A stretch of DNA of 64,000 bases. It comes from Helicobacter bilis (GTDB lineage: Bacteria; Campylobacterota; Campylobacteria; Campylobacterales; Helicobacteraceae). The DNA is taken from the NCBI RefSeq assembly GCF_001999985.1, contig NZ_CP019645.1, forward strand, positions 806,001 to 870,000, given 5' to 3'. The notes under the pieces are model-generated. The model was not told the DNA's origin. It ran no database searches and was given only the letters and a program-made list of their open reading frames with translations. Below, piece by piece: positions 6,355 through 14,930 of the stretch; position 1 is the stretch's first letter, and every line of letters begins with the position of its first letter. Made by a program: the position numbers and the translations under genes.

Positions 6355-8598
6355 TTAATAAAATATATCCACACTTCCCCCTGCTCCAATACTTACATTT
6401 ATGCTAGTCTCACTCTCTGGTATATCCACAATGCTAAACTTCATTTCCCCAAACTGCCCATTTCCCCCTGCATTTCCCACGCCACCTTGCGCGGTTACAA
6501 AACTGCCAAAGGAAGAGGGCGTGCCTCTTGTTGTGGCATTATTTGCCCCTGTGCCACCTAAGACATTTACAAACACTCTTTTTACATTTTGTGGCTTATT
6601 CCAGGTTGTTGTCTGTGTGAAATTTTCATGAGTTAAATCACTCATTAAAAAAGAAAATGTGCTTTTTAGCTGACTTATTGTCTGTTCTGTGAGTTCATTT
6701 ATAGATTCTAAACTGCTTTCTTTTTGTGAATCTATGCTTTGTAAATGCTCTTCTTTCTTCGTCTCTAGCTCTGTTTGAGAGTTTTGCAGGGCATTTGGGA
6801 TTGTTGTATTTATGCCCTCTTGTATTAAAGTCTGTGCTTCTTGTCCTTTATTTTGCAAGTTTAAAAGCCATGTCTCATACTCTTGCCTTACATTTTGATC
6901 AAGTGTGGTCGTGTTATTTTTGATTTGTTCTAATAGTCTTTGGGCTTCTGTGCGAATCTCTTGCATACCCTCTGTTTTAATCGCATTTAAGGCTTCTTGT
7001 GATTGTGTAGCAAAGCTGTTTAAATGCGTATTATGCTCTTGTATCATTGTATTGACATTGTTTTCTACTTGCTGTGTTTTTGTTTCTATCTCTTGGAGTT
7101 TAGAGTCTAGATTTGTATTTGCTTGTGTGGTGTTGTTTTCTATTTCTTGTATTTTTTCCTCACCTTTTTGAATGATAGATTCTAGGCTTTCTTCTAGCTT
7201 GGTTTGGAGTTGTGTCTCATGTGTGCTTGCCTCTTGTCGTATCTCATTTAGCCCATTTTCTTTTGCTTGTTCTAACTCGGCTTTTTTAGAATCTAGCGTA
7301 TTTGTTATCTCTTGCTTTTTATTTTCTGCTTCTTGTATGAAGTTTTGCGTATGTGTTTCTAGTTCGGCTTTTTTCTCATCGCCTTTTGCTGTGATAGATT
7401 CTAAGCTTTTTTCGCTTAAATCTGTGATTGCTTGGAGGTATAACTCTTTTTTAGTATTGCATTCTGTGGCTAGTTCATTTGCCTTTGTCTCTAACTCTAA
7501 AAGCCCCTCTGTTTTCTTTGTATCTAGGGCTTGTAAAGATTCATCACGCAAGGCTGTTAGTCTTGCATTTACTTCAGTATCAAGGGCTTTTACTTCTTGG
7601 AGTCTATTGTTTGCAACAGAATTTATCTCATTGATTGTGTCTGTTTTTATTTGATTTGATTCTACTATGAAATCTTGGGCTTGTGTTTGGAGTTGTGCTA
7701 AAAGCTTGTTGAATGCTTCTTGCAAACCTGTGTAATTATCTTGCAAATCTCTTTCATACTCTTCTTTTTTTAGCATTAACGCAGCTATTGCGTTATTTAA
7801 CTCTGTATTTAAGAAATCTCGCATATCATTTAAAAGGCTTTCGTTATTCTCTGTAAGCCTCTCAAACTCTTCTATGGCTTGTTCTAAATTCCCTATATTA
7901 TGTTCTATAAGCTGTAATTTCTCATAGGTTTGTGTAACCTTTTGCATGGTGTTTTTTGTATCGGCTAAATCTAGCTGACAAGCATCATGCAGGGCTTCTA
8001 TTTCATTACGCAGGGCAAGGGAAGTAGCGTTTGCATTATCTATTTCTTTTAAGGCTTGCATGATGTAGCCGTTTGCAAGTCTCACCATTTCGCTAAATCT
8101 CTTATTCATCGCTTCAATGTCAATGACTGCTACCTCAATGCTTTCTTTATTGTCTTTAAGCAATTCTACATGATAGAGATAAAAGTCATTTAAAATACGC
8201 ATAATAGCAATGAGTTCAGTAATGCCCCTTAGGCTTAAATCTGTTTTAATAATAAAGTTTGCATTCTGTGTGAGTGCGTTTTGCATATCTGTATAAACTT
8301 TTTCTAGCCTGTCTTTATCGGCTTGGGTTATGCTTTGTGGGGGATTTATTGGGTTTGCTAGGTCTGCTTTTTTATCTTTTACTTCTTGGGCTATTTGTTT
8401 ATCCACTTCTTGCATGGCGTTATGTAATTGCTCTGTAATGCTTTGGGCTTGTGTAGATTCTGTTTGTGTGTCTTGTGTTTTAGAATCTAGTGCATTTGCT
8501 TCGCCCATCTTTTGGCTTTCATCTGGGCTAGAATCTGCTTGTGTGTTTTGTGTAACTTCTGCTATTGTTGTTCTTTGAAATTCTTGTGTGTCATTCAT
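6355..8598 (-). CDS. Long coiled-coil tail fibre protein with Gly-rich C-terminal domain
   Basis: A 747-residue protein. The N-terminal 90 residues are Gln/Thr/Ser/Asp-rich and probably disordered. Residues about 100-640 are continuous coiled coil with repeated Glu/Lys/Gln heptads. The last about 90 form a Gly-rich fibre-tip domain, starting at a W-x-K-P motif (TTTWNKPQNVKRVFVNVLGG) with GNAGGNGQFGE. The ATG at 8598 follows AAAAGGATTAAAT; an upstream in-frame ATG at 8631 belongs to the hairpin-element sequence ATGAAAGCT. Cell-surface attachment is the likely role. Confidence 0.75.
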   Translation of the reverse strand: MNDTQEFQRTTIAEVTQNTQADSSPDESQKMGEANALDSKTQDTQTESTQAQSITEQLHNAMQEVDKQIAQEVKDKKADLANPINPPQSITQADKDRLEKVYTDMQNALTQNANFIIKTDLSLRGITELIAIMRILNDFYLYHVELLKDNKESIEVAVIDIEAMNKRFSEMVRLANGYIMQALKEIDNANATSLALRNEIEALHDACQLDLADTKNTMQKVTQTYEKLQLIEHNIGNLEQAIEEFERLTENNESLLNDMRDFLNTELNNAIAALMLKKEEYERDLQDNYTGLQEAFNKLLAQLQTQAQDFIVESNQIKTDTINEINSVANNRLQEVKALDTEVNARLTALRDESLQALDTKKTEGLLELETKANELATECNTKKELYLQAITDLSEKSLESITAKGDEKKAELETHTQNFIQEAENKKQEITNTLDSKKAELEQAKENGLNEIRQEASTHETQLQTKLEESLESIIQKGEEKIQEIENNTTQANTNLDSKLQEIETKTQQVENNVNTMIQEHNTHLNSFATQSQEALNAIKTEGMQEIRTEAQRLLEQIKNNTTTLDQNVRQEYETWLLNLQNKGQEAQTLIQEGINTTIPNALQNSQTELETKKEEHLQSIDSQKESSLESINELTEQTISQLKSTFSFLMSDLTHENFTQTTTWNKPQNVKRVFVNVLGGTGANNATTRGTPSSFGSFVTAQGGVGNAGGNGQFGEMKFSIVDIPESETSINVSIGAGGSVDIFY

Positions 8599-8620
8599 AT
8601 TTAATCCTTTTTTAATTTTA

Positions 8621-8733
8621 AAAGCTTTCATCTCGTGGTAACAAATTAATGATTTACCCTTTTGTCATGTTGAGCCGCAAGGCGAAATATCTCTAGCTTT
8701 GCAAATAAAAAGATGTTTGGGCTTTGATGACAA
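8621..8733. repeat. Truncated family A element invaded by family C repeat
   Basis: The A start (AAAGCTTTCATCTCGTGG) runs only to about 8660. There TTTGTCATGTTGAG, a family C end, replaces the rest of the arm. The C copy ends at about 8733 with GATGACAAA. Confidence 0.7.
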
Positions 8734-8760
8734 ATCTGCCTGTTTGCTTTAACTGCAAAC

Positions 8761-8895
8761 TAGAGACTTTAAAGCGTGAAGTATTTTGAGGCGATTTTAA
8801 GTGTTGTTGAAATTTTTGTGAAGGGAGTTACCTATAATAGGTAATGACCGAACAAAAATTGATAACTCACTTAAAAGCGTCCAAAAGACAAACGC
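8761..8895 (+). repeat. Family B hairpin element (3' of gene)
   Basis: Core GGGAGTTACC-loop-GGTAATGACCG with arms TTTTAAGTG and CACTTAAAA; the terminal CCAAAAGACAAACGCC lies inside the 3' end of the ORF at 8871. Confidence 0.85.
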
Positions 8896-9536
8896 CACTT
8901 AAACAATTTTTCCCATACACTTTTACTTACTTCATGCTTCAGGGCGTGTATTTGCTTATCATGCAGGGCTTGAAGTTTTTTTACTTTTTCAATCTCTAGT
9001 CTTAAATCTGCCAACATTTGCCCATGCAATAAAAAGTCTGTTTGCAAATCGGTTATACAATTAGTATTTACTTCTTCTCTCTCTTTTAACTCTTGGGGGT
9101 TAAAATCCTTAACTTTTTGCAAACTTGTTTCTAGCTTTTGGATTCTAAATGCAACTGTAGACAAAGGATCTGCAATCTCAATAATAGGCTTTGCCCTATC
9201 GAGTAAATCACTATGCAAACCCTCTTTTATCTTTAGGTTATAAATATCACCTGCGTTTTTATCTGCAATACCTTCGGTTTTATTAATCTTAGAGAGTAGG
9301 TATTGACTATTTTCTGCATGTTCTTTTAAGGTTTTCTGCAACGAAAATGTAAAATCTTGCAAACCCTTAATCTCTTGTATAAGTGTATTCACCACTTCGC
9401 CTAAATTGCCCTCGCTTTTTTGTTGCTCTTTTAGCTCTTGTATTTCTTTTGTGAGATTTGTTACAATTTCTTGTAATTCTTTTATTTGTAATTGCTGAAT
9501 GTCTTTATCTTGTGGTGTTTTACGCCTTAGTGCCAT
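8871..9536 (-). CDS. Coiled-coil phage structural protein
   Basis: A 221-residue, nearly all-helical coiled-coil protein (KELQEIVTNLTKEIQELKEQ and similar repeats), not assigned to a family. AAAAAGGATAACAA precedes the ATG. Its last residues, LSFGRF, and its stop codon are read from the adjoining family B repeat; the ORF at 26001 ends the same way. The native C-terminus may therefore have been replaced by repeat sequence. It lies between the capsid gene and the long fibre, so a spike, fibre or chaperone role is possible. Confidence 0.65.
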   Translation of the reverse strand: MALRRKTPQDKDIQQLQIKELQEIVTNLTKEIQELKEQQKSEGNLGEVVNTLIQEIKGLQDFTFSLQKTLKEHAENSQYLLSKINKTEGIADKNAGDIYNLKIKEGLHSDLLDRAKPIIEIADPLSTVAFRIQKLETSLQKVKDFNPQELKEREEVNTNCITDLQTDFLLHGQMLADLRLEIEKVKKLQALHDKQIHALKHEVSKSVWEKLFKWRLSFGRF

Positions 9537-9555
9537 TTGTTATCCTTTTTTAATT

Positions 9556-9605
9556 TTTTAAAGCTTTCATCTCGTGGTAACAAATTAATGATTTACCTTT
9601 TTTTA
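9556..9605 (-). repeat. Truncated family A element
   Basis: AAAGCTTTCATCTCGTGGTA followed by AATGATTTACC and TTTTTTATAGCAGG; the loop and second arm are missing. It lies 5' of the gene at 9536. Confidence 0.65.
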
Positions 9606-9709
9606 TAGCAGGAAAGTGGTTTATCTGCCTTTTAGGCTGCCTTGCTTTTTAGCTTTATCGCCTTGCATGTAACTAAACTAGATTCTAAGATTTGCAAATT
9701 GCAAACTAG

Positions 9710-9842
9710 AGACTTTAAAGCGTGAAGTATGTGCTGCGGCAATTTTAAGGGTTATTGAGATTTTTTGAGAGGGAGTGTATTATACATACATGACCGAACA
9801 AAAAAGCGATAATTCCCTTAAAAGTGTCCGCAAGACAAACGC
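9710..9842 (+). repeat. Family B hairpin element (3' of capsid gene)
   Basis: Arms AATTTTAAGGGTTATTGAG and CGATAATTCCCTTAAAA enclose core GGGAGTGTAT-loop-ATACATGACCG; it ends GACAAACGC ten bases from the capsid stop. Confidence 0.85.
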
Positions 9843-9852
9843 TAACTAAATT

Positions 9853-11016
9853 TTATTCTTTAGAATAAAACAACCCAATCGTGGCAAAATCCTGCCCACT
9901 ATACTTTAATAACCCATTATCATCTTCACCAAATCTAGCCTTAGCAATTGCCATAACTCTATCCATACCTACTGCGATTTTTCTTCCTGCATCTTTTTGT
10001 TCTACATACATTCTAGGGCTTAGATTCCCAGCGATTAACAATGCACTAGCTCCAATTAAAAAGCCAATTGACACTGGCTGTGCGTCTGCATAATCACTAG
10101 GCTTTACAATCTTATTATGTGTGTTATCTTTATTTAAAAAGCGTAAAAAGTCTTTATCTTTGACTTCAGAATTGCATAATCCCGCTGCTGCTTCACTCCA
10201 TACGCCAAAGTCTAATACTGGACAGCCATCAATCATGCCTACTAATCCCATAAAAAGATTATTGCTAGGTCCTCTCTCCCCTGCGTATTTTTGCATGTCT
10301 CGCCATTCTTCATCATTCTTTAACTGCTGGATTCCATAGCTATCAAGCATAATAATATAAGAATAGTGCATTGTGCTTATGCCGCCATTACTCATGCTTT
10401 GTGCGCGGATTGGTTTAAGTGGGAAAATCTCTCTATTTTTATAATCAATGCCAGTCCTTGCTAGAAAAATCGCCCTGCGGATTGCTTTAACGCTGATTGT
10501 ATCGCCCTTTTGTATCTTTTTACTTGCATTTTTGACACTTGTCTCAGCTGTGGTGTCTTTGTAGCCATTTGTGGCATCAGCTACTACGCAGTTTGTTAAA
10601 TCATTTGTTAAAGCGGCTATAAATTGCTTATCTCTTGTATCCATCATCCATGTAGCAAGGCTATCTTTTGCTTCTTTTTCAAAGTCAATAAACTGCATTT
10701 CACTATAATGAAATACTGGGCTTAATAAACCATTACCGCTAATTTTTGGGTAAATTGTCTGATTTAGGATTTCCATTTCATCATAATTTGTTTGAAATTC
10801 CTCATTATCTTGGACTCCTGTGCCGGTCAATCTTGCTTTAAGTCGTGGGCGGAATGGCTGTTTATTTGCGATTTGATAACTTCTTATGCCTCTGTCGCTT
10901 CCCTGCCCTACAAGTGGTTCAAAAGGGCTTTTAATCCAACTCATAGACTCTATTTCTTTGCCGATTTCAATGCCTATGTTAGGGTTATTTATAATATCTG
11001 TTAGAGTGTAACTCAT
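9853..11016 (-). CDS. Major capsid protein, DUF4043/N4 type
   Basis: A 387-residue protein matching the DUF4043-type capsid pattern by eye. There is a basic loop near residues 30-50 (GQGSDRGIRSYQ), then SPVFHYSEMQFIDFEKEA, then YIIMLDSYGIQQLKNDEEWRDM and QKYAGERGPSNNLFMGLVG near residues 240-280. The true start is the ATG at 11016 behind AGGAGCTAAGACA; the open frame runs upstream to 11139 through leader and hairpin sequence. The leader carries a C7 tract (sense strand) shared with the gene at 29757. This is the best evidence for podovirus-like morphology. Confidence 0.8.
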   Translation of the reverse strand: MSYTLTDIINNPNIGIEIGKEIESMSWIKSPFEPLVGQGSDRGIRSYQIANKQPFRPRLKARLTGTGVQDNEEFQTNYDEMEILNQTIYPKISGNGLLSPVFHYSEMQFIDFEKEAKDSLATWMMDTRDKQFIAALTNDLTNCVVADATNGYKDTTAETSVKNASKKIQKGDTISVKAIRRAIFLARTGIDYKNREIFPLKPIRAQSMSNGGISTMHYSYIIMLDSYGIQQLKNDEEWRDMQKYAGERGPSNNLFMGLVGMIDGCPVLDFGVWSEAAAGLCNSEVKDKDFLRFLNKDNTHNKIVKPSDYADAQPVSIGFLIGASALLIAGNLSPRMYVEQKDAGRKIAVGMDRVMAIAKARFGEDDNGLLKYSGQDFATIGLFYSKE

Positions 11017-11057
11017 TGTCTTAGCTCCTGTGTTGTGAGTATTTGTTTTGTATATTA

Positions 11058-11100
11058 GTTTGTTTTTGTGTTCATTTAAAGGGGGGGATATTTTGTTTTT
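11058..11100 (-). promoter_or_regulatory. Shared leader motif with C7 tract upstream of capsid gene
   Basis: TTCATTTAAAGGGGGGGATA on the plus strand (G7 at 11081-11087), preceded by GTTTGTTTTT, recurs almost unchanged at 30150-30190 ahead of the gene at 29757. It may be a common promoter or translation signal. Confidence 0.45.
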
Positions 11101-11116
11101 TATTTTTTCTTTTTTA

Positions 11117-11240
11117 AAGCTTTCATTTTGGTTATACATTTCGCAAATTTTCTAAATTTTGACTAGTCATTATCGCTTAGATAACTCCTAGCCAAAATTT
11201 AGAAAAAATTACAAAAGCTATAACGCAATCTTAAAAAGCT
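11117..11240 (-). repeat. Family A hairpin element
   Basis: Arms TTCTAAATTTTG and CAAAATTTAGAA enclose core GTCATTATC-loop-GATAACTCC; the outer flank GGTTATAC pairs with GCTATAAC, and AAAGCTTTCAT with AAAAAGCT. Confidence 0.85.
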
Positions 11241-11334
11241 GGTTTTGTCTTTTGCATGGTTTTAGGGCTTTGTTGCGTTTATGTGGTTTCTTTGCTTTGT
11301 GGTGTTATTTTATGTTGTGTAAAAACATGTTAAA

Positions 11335-11430
11335 AACAAAGCCTCCTTTCTGGCTCTTGCTAGAAAAGAGAAAATTGCCGCTTAAGTTCGTAGCTTAAGC
11401 GGCAGTAAAATTATACTTCAAATCTACAAA
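11335..11430 (-). repeat. Family D leader lacking the peptide gene (copy 4)
   Basis: Read on the minus strand: AAGTATAATTTTACTGCCGC, a CCGCTTAAG/CTTAAGCGG hairpin, CTCTTTTCT-AGCAAGAGC-CAGAAAGGAGG, then directly CTTTGTTTTTAACATG. It looks like recombination between the two AGAAAGGAGG copies of a full D element, deleting the 21-residue ORF. The ORF left behind has only a few codons. Confidence 0.75.
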
Positions 11431-11468
11431 TAAAAGCTTCTTTAGCAAAAGACAGAGACTAACAAAAC

Positions 11469-13328
11469 TTATAACATTCCATTTTGTATTAAATTATCTA
11501 AATTCTTATCTGTTGTATTTTGTGGTAAGCCATGATTCTTTCCATCGATTGCAAGTTGTGTAACAAGCTTGCCTATTTCTTTTTGTAGAAAATCTTTATC
11601 GACTTTGTGTTTGAGTGTAACTCTGTGTGTGATAAGTAGGCGATAATATATTACACTTATGCTTTCCTCACCGTCCCACTCTTCCACTTCATAAGGTTGA
11701 ATGCTAAACTCCCCTGTTGCAATGCTATCTACATAAAAGTATTGTGTTTTTATTGTGTGTCTAAACCCTTCGCCATCATAACTTGCAATAAATATTTTAT
11801 GATTGCTATCGCTAAATACATAATCCCCTTTTTGAAACGCATATTTTTTTAGGGTTAAATCTGTCCTACTTAGATTAACCTGCCTTAAATAAAATCTTTT
11901 ATTTACATTTTCTTCTTTACTCTCAAATTCCTTTTTCTTTATCTCTCTTTGTTTTGTGTAGTTTTCTATAATCTTTTTTGCTTCTTCTTCACTTGGAGGG
12001 GTTCTTTTGCCCTGTGTTTTTTCTTTGCAAATATGTGGGGAATAAAACCATGCCTCTTTACTCTCTGTTAATTCCACAAAACCAAACTTTAGCTTACTCT
12101 CCTCGCTTAATTGGCTGTATAGATTCATATAATCTCTATAATATCTGTCTATGCTTTCATCGATTAAATCAAGCTTTAAATAATGCGTGATTTTTGGCTG
12201 ATAGCCCTCTTTGTATCTGTTTTGTGAATCTTTTAGCTGTTTATGTGCGATTTGGTTATTAAAGCGTTTTATGCTTGGGTTTATTTCTTGTTCTTGCATA
12301 TCTGTTGGGATATGTGCTTTTACTTCGCAAATATCGTTAAATTCTCGCAAAGCCTTATATCTTTTGCAATAATGCAAACTGCATAACGCCAAAACACCCC
12401 CTTTTACCACTTGTGCGACTGCGGCTTCTTGTGCTAAATCTTTTGTAATATCAATTTCTTGTGCTTTTTCTAGCTTTATATTAAAACCCCTTTTACTATA
12501 CTCATAGTCATAATGATTGCTGCCGGGCATTTCTTTACTCTGTCTGTTTCGCATGGTATCTAGAATCTTGCCCTCGTTTTCATTTGAATGCTCTCTTTTT
12601 TCTTGCGGGTTTTCTTCTTGTGGTTCTTTTGCAAAGTCTATTTCGTTAGTATCATCTTTTCCGGGTGCTGTTGGGTTAATATCAGGTATTGCCTGACTTA
12701 AATCTTTACCGCTTTTTTTCATTACCTTTTTAACCCTTGCTTTAAATGCGGGGAGATAATTATCCATAATATACATTATGCTTAACTCATCAAGCTCAGC
12801 ATAGCCTTCTTCATGCACTAAGTCGTTAAACTCTTCTTTTTGCATTTCTATATAGTTTGTTACCCCGCTTAATAATTCTTGTTTGTTGCCATCGCTAATC
12901 TTAGCCCAAGTTACAAACATCTTTATCACAAAATACAACTCATTTATATAATCTGGGTATTCCCAAAATTTTTTAGTAAAGGTATAAATTATTTCTAATC
13001 CTAATTGCGCTAAAGCTAAAACTGCACTCATAAGCTGTCCTACTAATGGGATAAATTGAGATCCAATACTTGCAGCGGTTAAAACATAACTAGCTACATC
13101 TTTTGTTAATGAGACAATACCCCATTTCATATCTTGTAGCACCTTTAATCGTCTTAGCTTTCTGTAAAAATGTGTTGCTAAATCAAAGATTAAATCTATT
13201 TCTTCATTATCTAAAACAATCATGGGTAAATTATCACTTTTAAAGCTTGTTAGCATAAAGGGATATTTGTCTAAAAAGCTTTGGTTGTAAGGGTAGGTGT
13301 GTTCTCTTACATCTTCTACTTTATACAT
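11469..13328 (-). CDS. Large membrane-associated phage protein of unknown function
   Basis: A 619-residue protein. Residues about 75-120 form two hydrophobic helices (SYVLTAASIGSQFIPLVGQL, LAQLGLEIIYTFTKKF). Residues 215-275 are a charged linker, followed by a short Cys/His-containing stretch (CSLHYCKRYKALREFNDIC). The rest is a mixed alpha/beta region of about 300 residues. No portal, terminase or enzyme signature is visible. AAAGGATAAATAAC precedes the ATG. It lies immediately upstream of the capsid gene. It may be an ejection or internal virion protein; this is a guess from size, position and hydrophobic helices. Confidence 0.6.
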   Translation of the reverse strand: MYKVEDVREHTYPYNQSFLDKYPFMLTSFKSDNLPMIVLDNEEIDLIFDLATHFYRKLRRLKVLQDMKWGIVSLTKDVASYVLTAASIGSQFIPLVGQLMSAVLALAQLGLEIIYTFTKKFWEYPDYINELYFVIKMFVTWAKISDGNKQELLSGVTNYIEMQKEEFNDLVHEEGYAELDELSIMYIMDNYLPAFKARVKKVMKKSGKDLSQAIPDINPTAPGKDDTNEIDFAKEPQEENPQEKREHSNENEGKILDTMRNRQSKEMPGSNHYDYEYSKRGFNIKLEKAQEIDITKDLAQEAAVAQVVKGGVLALCSLHYCKRYKALREFNDICEVKAHIPTDMQEQEINPSIKRFNNQIAHKQLKDSQNRYKEGYQPKITHYLKLDLIDESIDRYYRDYMNLYSQLSEESKLKFGFVELTESKEAWFYSPHICKEKTQGKRTPPSEEEAKKIIENYTKQREIKKKEFESKEENVNKRFYLRQVNLSRTDLTLKKYAFQKGDYVFSDSNHKIFIASYDGEGFRHTIKTQYFYVDSIATGEFSIQPYEVEEWDGEESISVIYYRLLITHRVTLKHKVDKDFLQKEIGKLVTQLAIDGKNHGLPQNTTDKNLDNLIQNGML

Positions 13329-13350
13329 TGTTATTTATCCTTTCTTTTTA

Positions 13351-13476
13351 AAAGCTTTCATTTTGGTTATACATTCTGCAAATTTTCTAAATTTTAGCTA
13401 GTTACATACGACTAGTATGCGCCTAGCTAAAATTTAGAAAAAGTTACAAAAGCTATAACGCAACCTTAAAAAGCTG
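13351..13476 (-). repeat. Family A hairpin element with variant core
   Basis: Arms TTCTAAATTTTAGCTAG and CTAGCTAAAATTTAGAA are perfect. The core differs from all others: sense GGCGC-ATAC-loop-GTAT-GTAAC instead of GGAGT...ATGAC. A T-A pair has become C-G while the mismatched positions stay mismatched. Confidence 0.85.
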
Positions 13477-13516
13477 GGTTTTGTTTGCCTGTTTTTAAAT
13501 CTTTGTTTGCCTTTCT

Positions 13517-13600
13517 CTTGTCATGTTGAGGCGTTAGCCGAAACATCTTTACTTGCATAAAGGTTAGATGTTTCGTGCTTTACACTCAACAAGACAAGGA
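13517..13600. repeat. Family C inverted repeat (MITE-like)
   Basis: CTTGTCATGTTGAGGCGTTA and ACACTCAACAAGACAAG ends; inner GAAACATCT pairs with AGATGTTTC. Confidence 0.85.
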
Positions 13601-13673
13601 AAGGGGCGGACATGACAAGTGTGTCTGTTTGCTTTACTTCTTTACATGATTTCCCTTCATAAAAGTAAAAATC

Positions 13674-14060
13674 TTATTTGCTGTTATACAATTTTGTATA
13701 GATTTGTTGTATTTTTGTTTCACTTATACTTTCAGGCGAAAAGCTTGGCATATATAAGCCTCCTTCTCTTACAAACCTTAAAAAAGTTTCATAGCTTATA
13801 TGTTTATTCTCAATAGGTAATAATAGATTTTCATTTAATACATGGCATTTTTTACATTCTGTATCCTCTAAGGCTTTAATGTTATTTTTTATTAATACAA
13901 TTTTCCCATCTGCATCTTGCATTTTTTGCCTATCTCTTAAAGACACTAAAACACTAGCATTTGAATCTATGCCTAAAATGATATCATCTAGCTTTGCGTT
14001 TAGTTGTATATATAAAAATAAGGCTAAAGCAGCAAAAGCTATTATTGTTTTTGTATTCAT
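13674..14060 (-). CDS. Membrane-anchored c-type cytochrome-like phage protein
   Basis: A 128-residue protein. Residues 5-22 are a signal or anchor helix (TIIAFAALALFLYIQL). Cys69-Lys-Lys-Cys72-His73 is a textbook CXXCH haem c site. Met104 sits in YMPSFSPESISETKIQQIYT, which matches the usual cytochrome c ending with Met ligand and C-terminal helix. It would need the host cytochrome c maturation system and act in the periplasm. It lies 11 bp downstream of the holin-like gene, probably co-translated. A single-haem cytochrome among late genes is unexpected; cargo from the host or a lysis-timing role are both possible. Confidence 0.6.
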   Translation of the reverse strand: MNTKTIIAFAALALFLYIQLNAKLDDIILGIDSNASVLVSLRDRQKMQDADGKIVLIKNNIKALEDTECKKCHVLNENLLLPIENKHISYETFLRFVREGGLYMPSFSPESISETKIQQIYTKLYNSK

Positions 14061-14071
14061 TGCAATTACCT

Positions 14072-14590
14072 TTATATGTCTTTTTCTTTATTTGCTTGTG
14101 TTTTAGATTCTGTTTGTGTGGTGTGTGTTTGTGCTAGCTCTTTTAGTTTGTTTTCTTGTTGTGTGCTTTGTGGCTTACCTGTTAGGGCTTCTTGTAATAA
14201 GGAGTCTGTATGTATCATCTCTTTAAATTCTTTTTCATATCGATTCCGCATAAGTCTGTAAATCTCTAGTTTTATAGCTACCCATATTAAAATGCTTATG
14301 TTAAAGGGTGTTGTGCCAAGTAAGATAATGGCTACAAGTTGCAAGGTTTGATATTCTTGCAGGGCATCACTTTTAAACATAGCAGAAACGCTTAAAATAA
14401 CAACTAAGCTAACGAAAAATTGCATTAAAGCGCAAAAGCTTAAAAATCGCCACTTCACACCCTTTTCATCAACAAAAAACTCTACACCCCGACTCATATA
14501 TTCCATAGCATAGAATATACTTATGCTTAAGAATGGGAGTATAAAGAATTGATAATAATCATAAATAATATTTCCAATTGTTTTTAGCAT
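14072..14590 (-). CDS. Three-helix membrane protein, holin-like
   Basis: A 172-residue protein with membrane segments at about residues 15-32 (FFILPFLSISIFYAMEY), 50-73 (FCALMQFFVSLVVILSVSAMF) and 83-106 (LQLVAIILLGTTPFNISILIW), then a 60-residue charged cytosolic tail. Size and topology fit a holin, but no family signature is recognised and no endolysin lies beside it. AAGGATAAAAAGCAAA precedes the ATG. It heads a two-gene unit with the cytochrome-like gene at 13674. Confidence 0.5.
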   Translation of the reverse strand: MLKTIGNIIYDYYQFFILPFLSISIFYAMEYMSRGVEFFVDEKGVKWRFLSFCALMQFFVSLVVILSVSAMFKSDALQEYQTLQLVAIILLGTTPFNISILIWVAIKLEIYRLMRNRYEKEFKEMIHTDSLLQEALTGKPQSTQQENKLKELAQTHTTQTESKTQANKEKDI

Positions 14591-14631
14591 TTTGCTTTTT
14601 ATCCTTATGGTTTATTGTTGAGTCTCTCACT

Positions 14632-14745
14632 TGTCATGTTGAGGCAAAGCCGAAACATCTTTACTTGTAAATAAAAAGGATTTTACCCGCCTTGCAAAAC
14701 TTGCGAGATGTTTCGTGCTTTGCACTCAACATGACAAACGCAACA
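14632..14745. repeat. Family C inverted repeat (MITE-like), long form
   Basis: CTTGTCATGTTGAGGCAAAG and CTTTGCACTCAACATGACAA ends with inner GAAACATCT/AGATGTTTC; the central spacer is longer than in other copies. Confidence 0.85.
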
Positions 14746-14797
14746 TGACAAGAGAAAGCAACGAGGCAAGGCTTTTTTATACTATCTTAGAGTTAAT

Positions 14798-14863
14798 CCC
14801 ATTACGCATATGCTAATAATGGGGGCTTATGCTTTATTGCGTAAAACTGCTTAAAACATAAGC
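14798..14863. other. Two adjacent stem-loops
   Basis: CCCATTA (14798) pairs with TAATGGG (ends 14823), and GCTTATG (14825) pairs with CATAAGC (ends 14863). There is no gene between 14591 and 15056; these may act as terminators or processing hairpins. Confidence 0.4.
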
Positions 14864-14930
14864 GACACCTTTTATTATATTTACTTTTTTAATTGAAATA
14901 TAGGGGCTTGTTTTATTTGGGAATTTGTGG

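Noticed and set aside
6319..6561. Plus-strand 80-codon ORF overlapping the fibre gene end
   Set aside because: Antisense to the fibre-tip coding sequence and repeat DNA, with no ribosome site.
6905..7654. Plus-strand Ser/Cys/Phe-rich ORFs opposite the fibre gene
   Set aside because: Shadows of the Glu/Lys/Gln-rich coiled coil on the minus strand.
11469..13328. Portal protein
   Set aside because: Position next to the capsid gene suggested it, but the hydrophobic helices at 75-120 and lack of portal-like features argue against; left as unknown.
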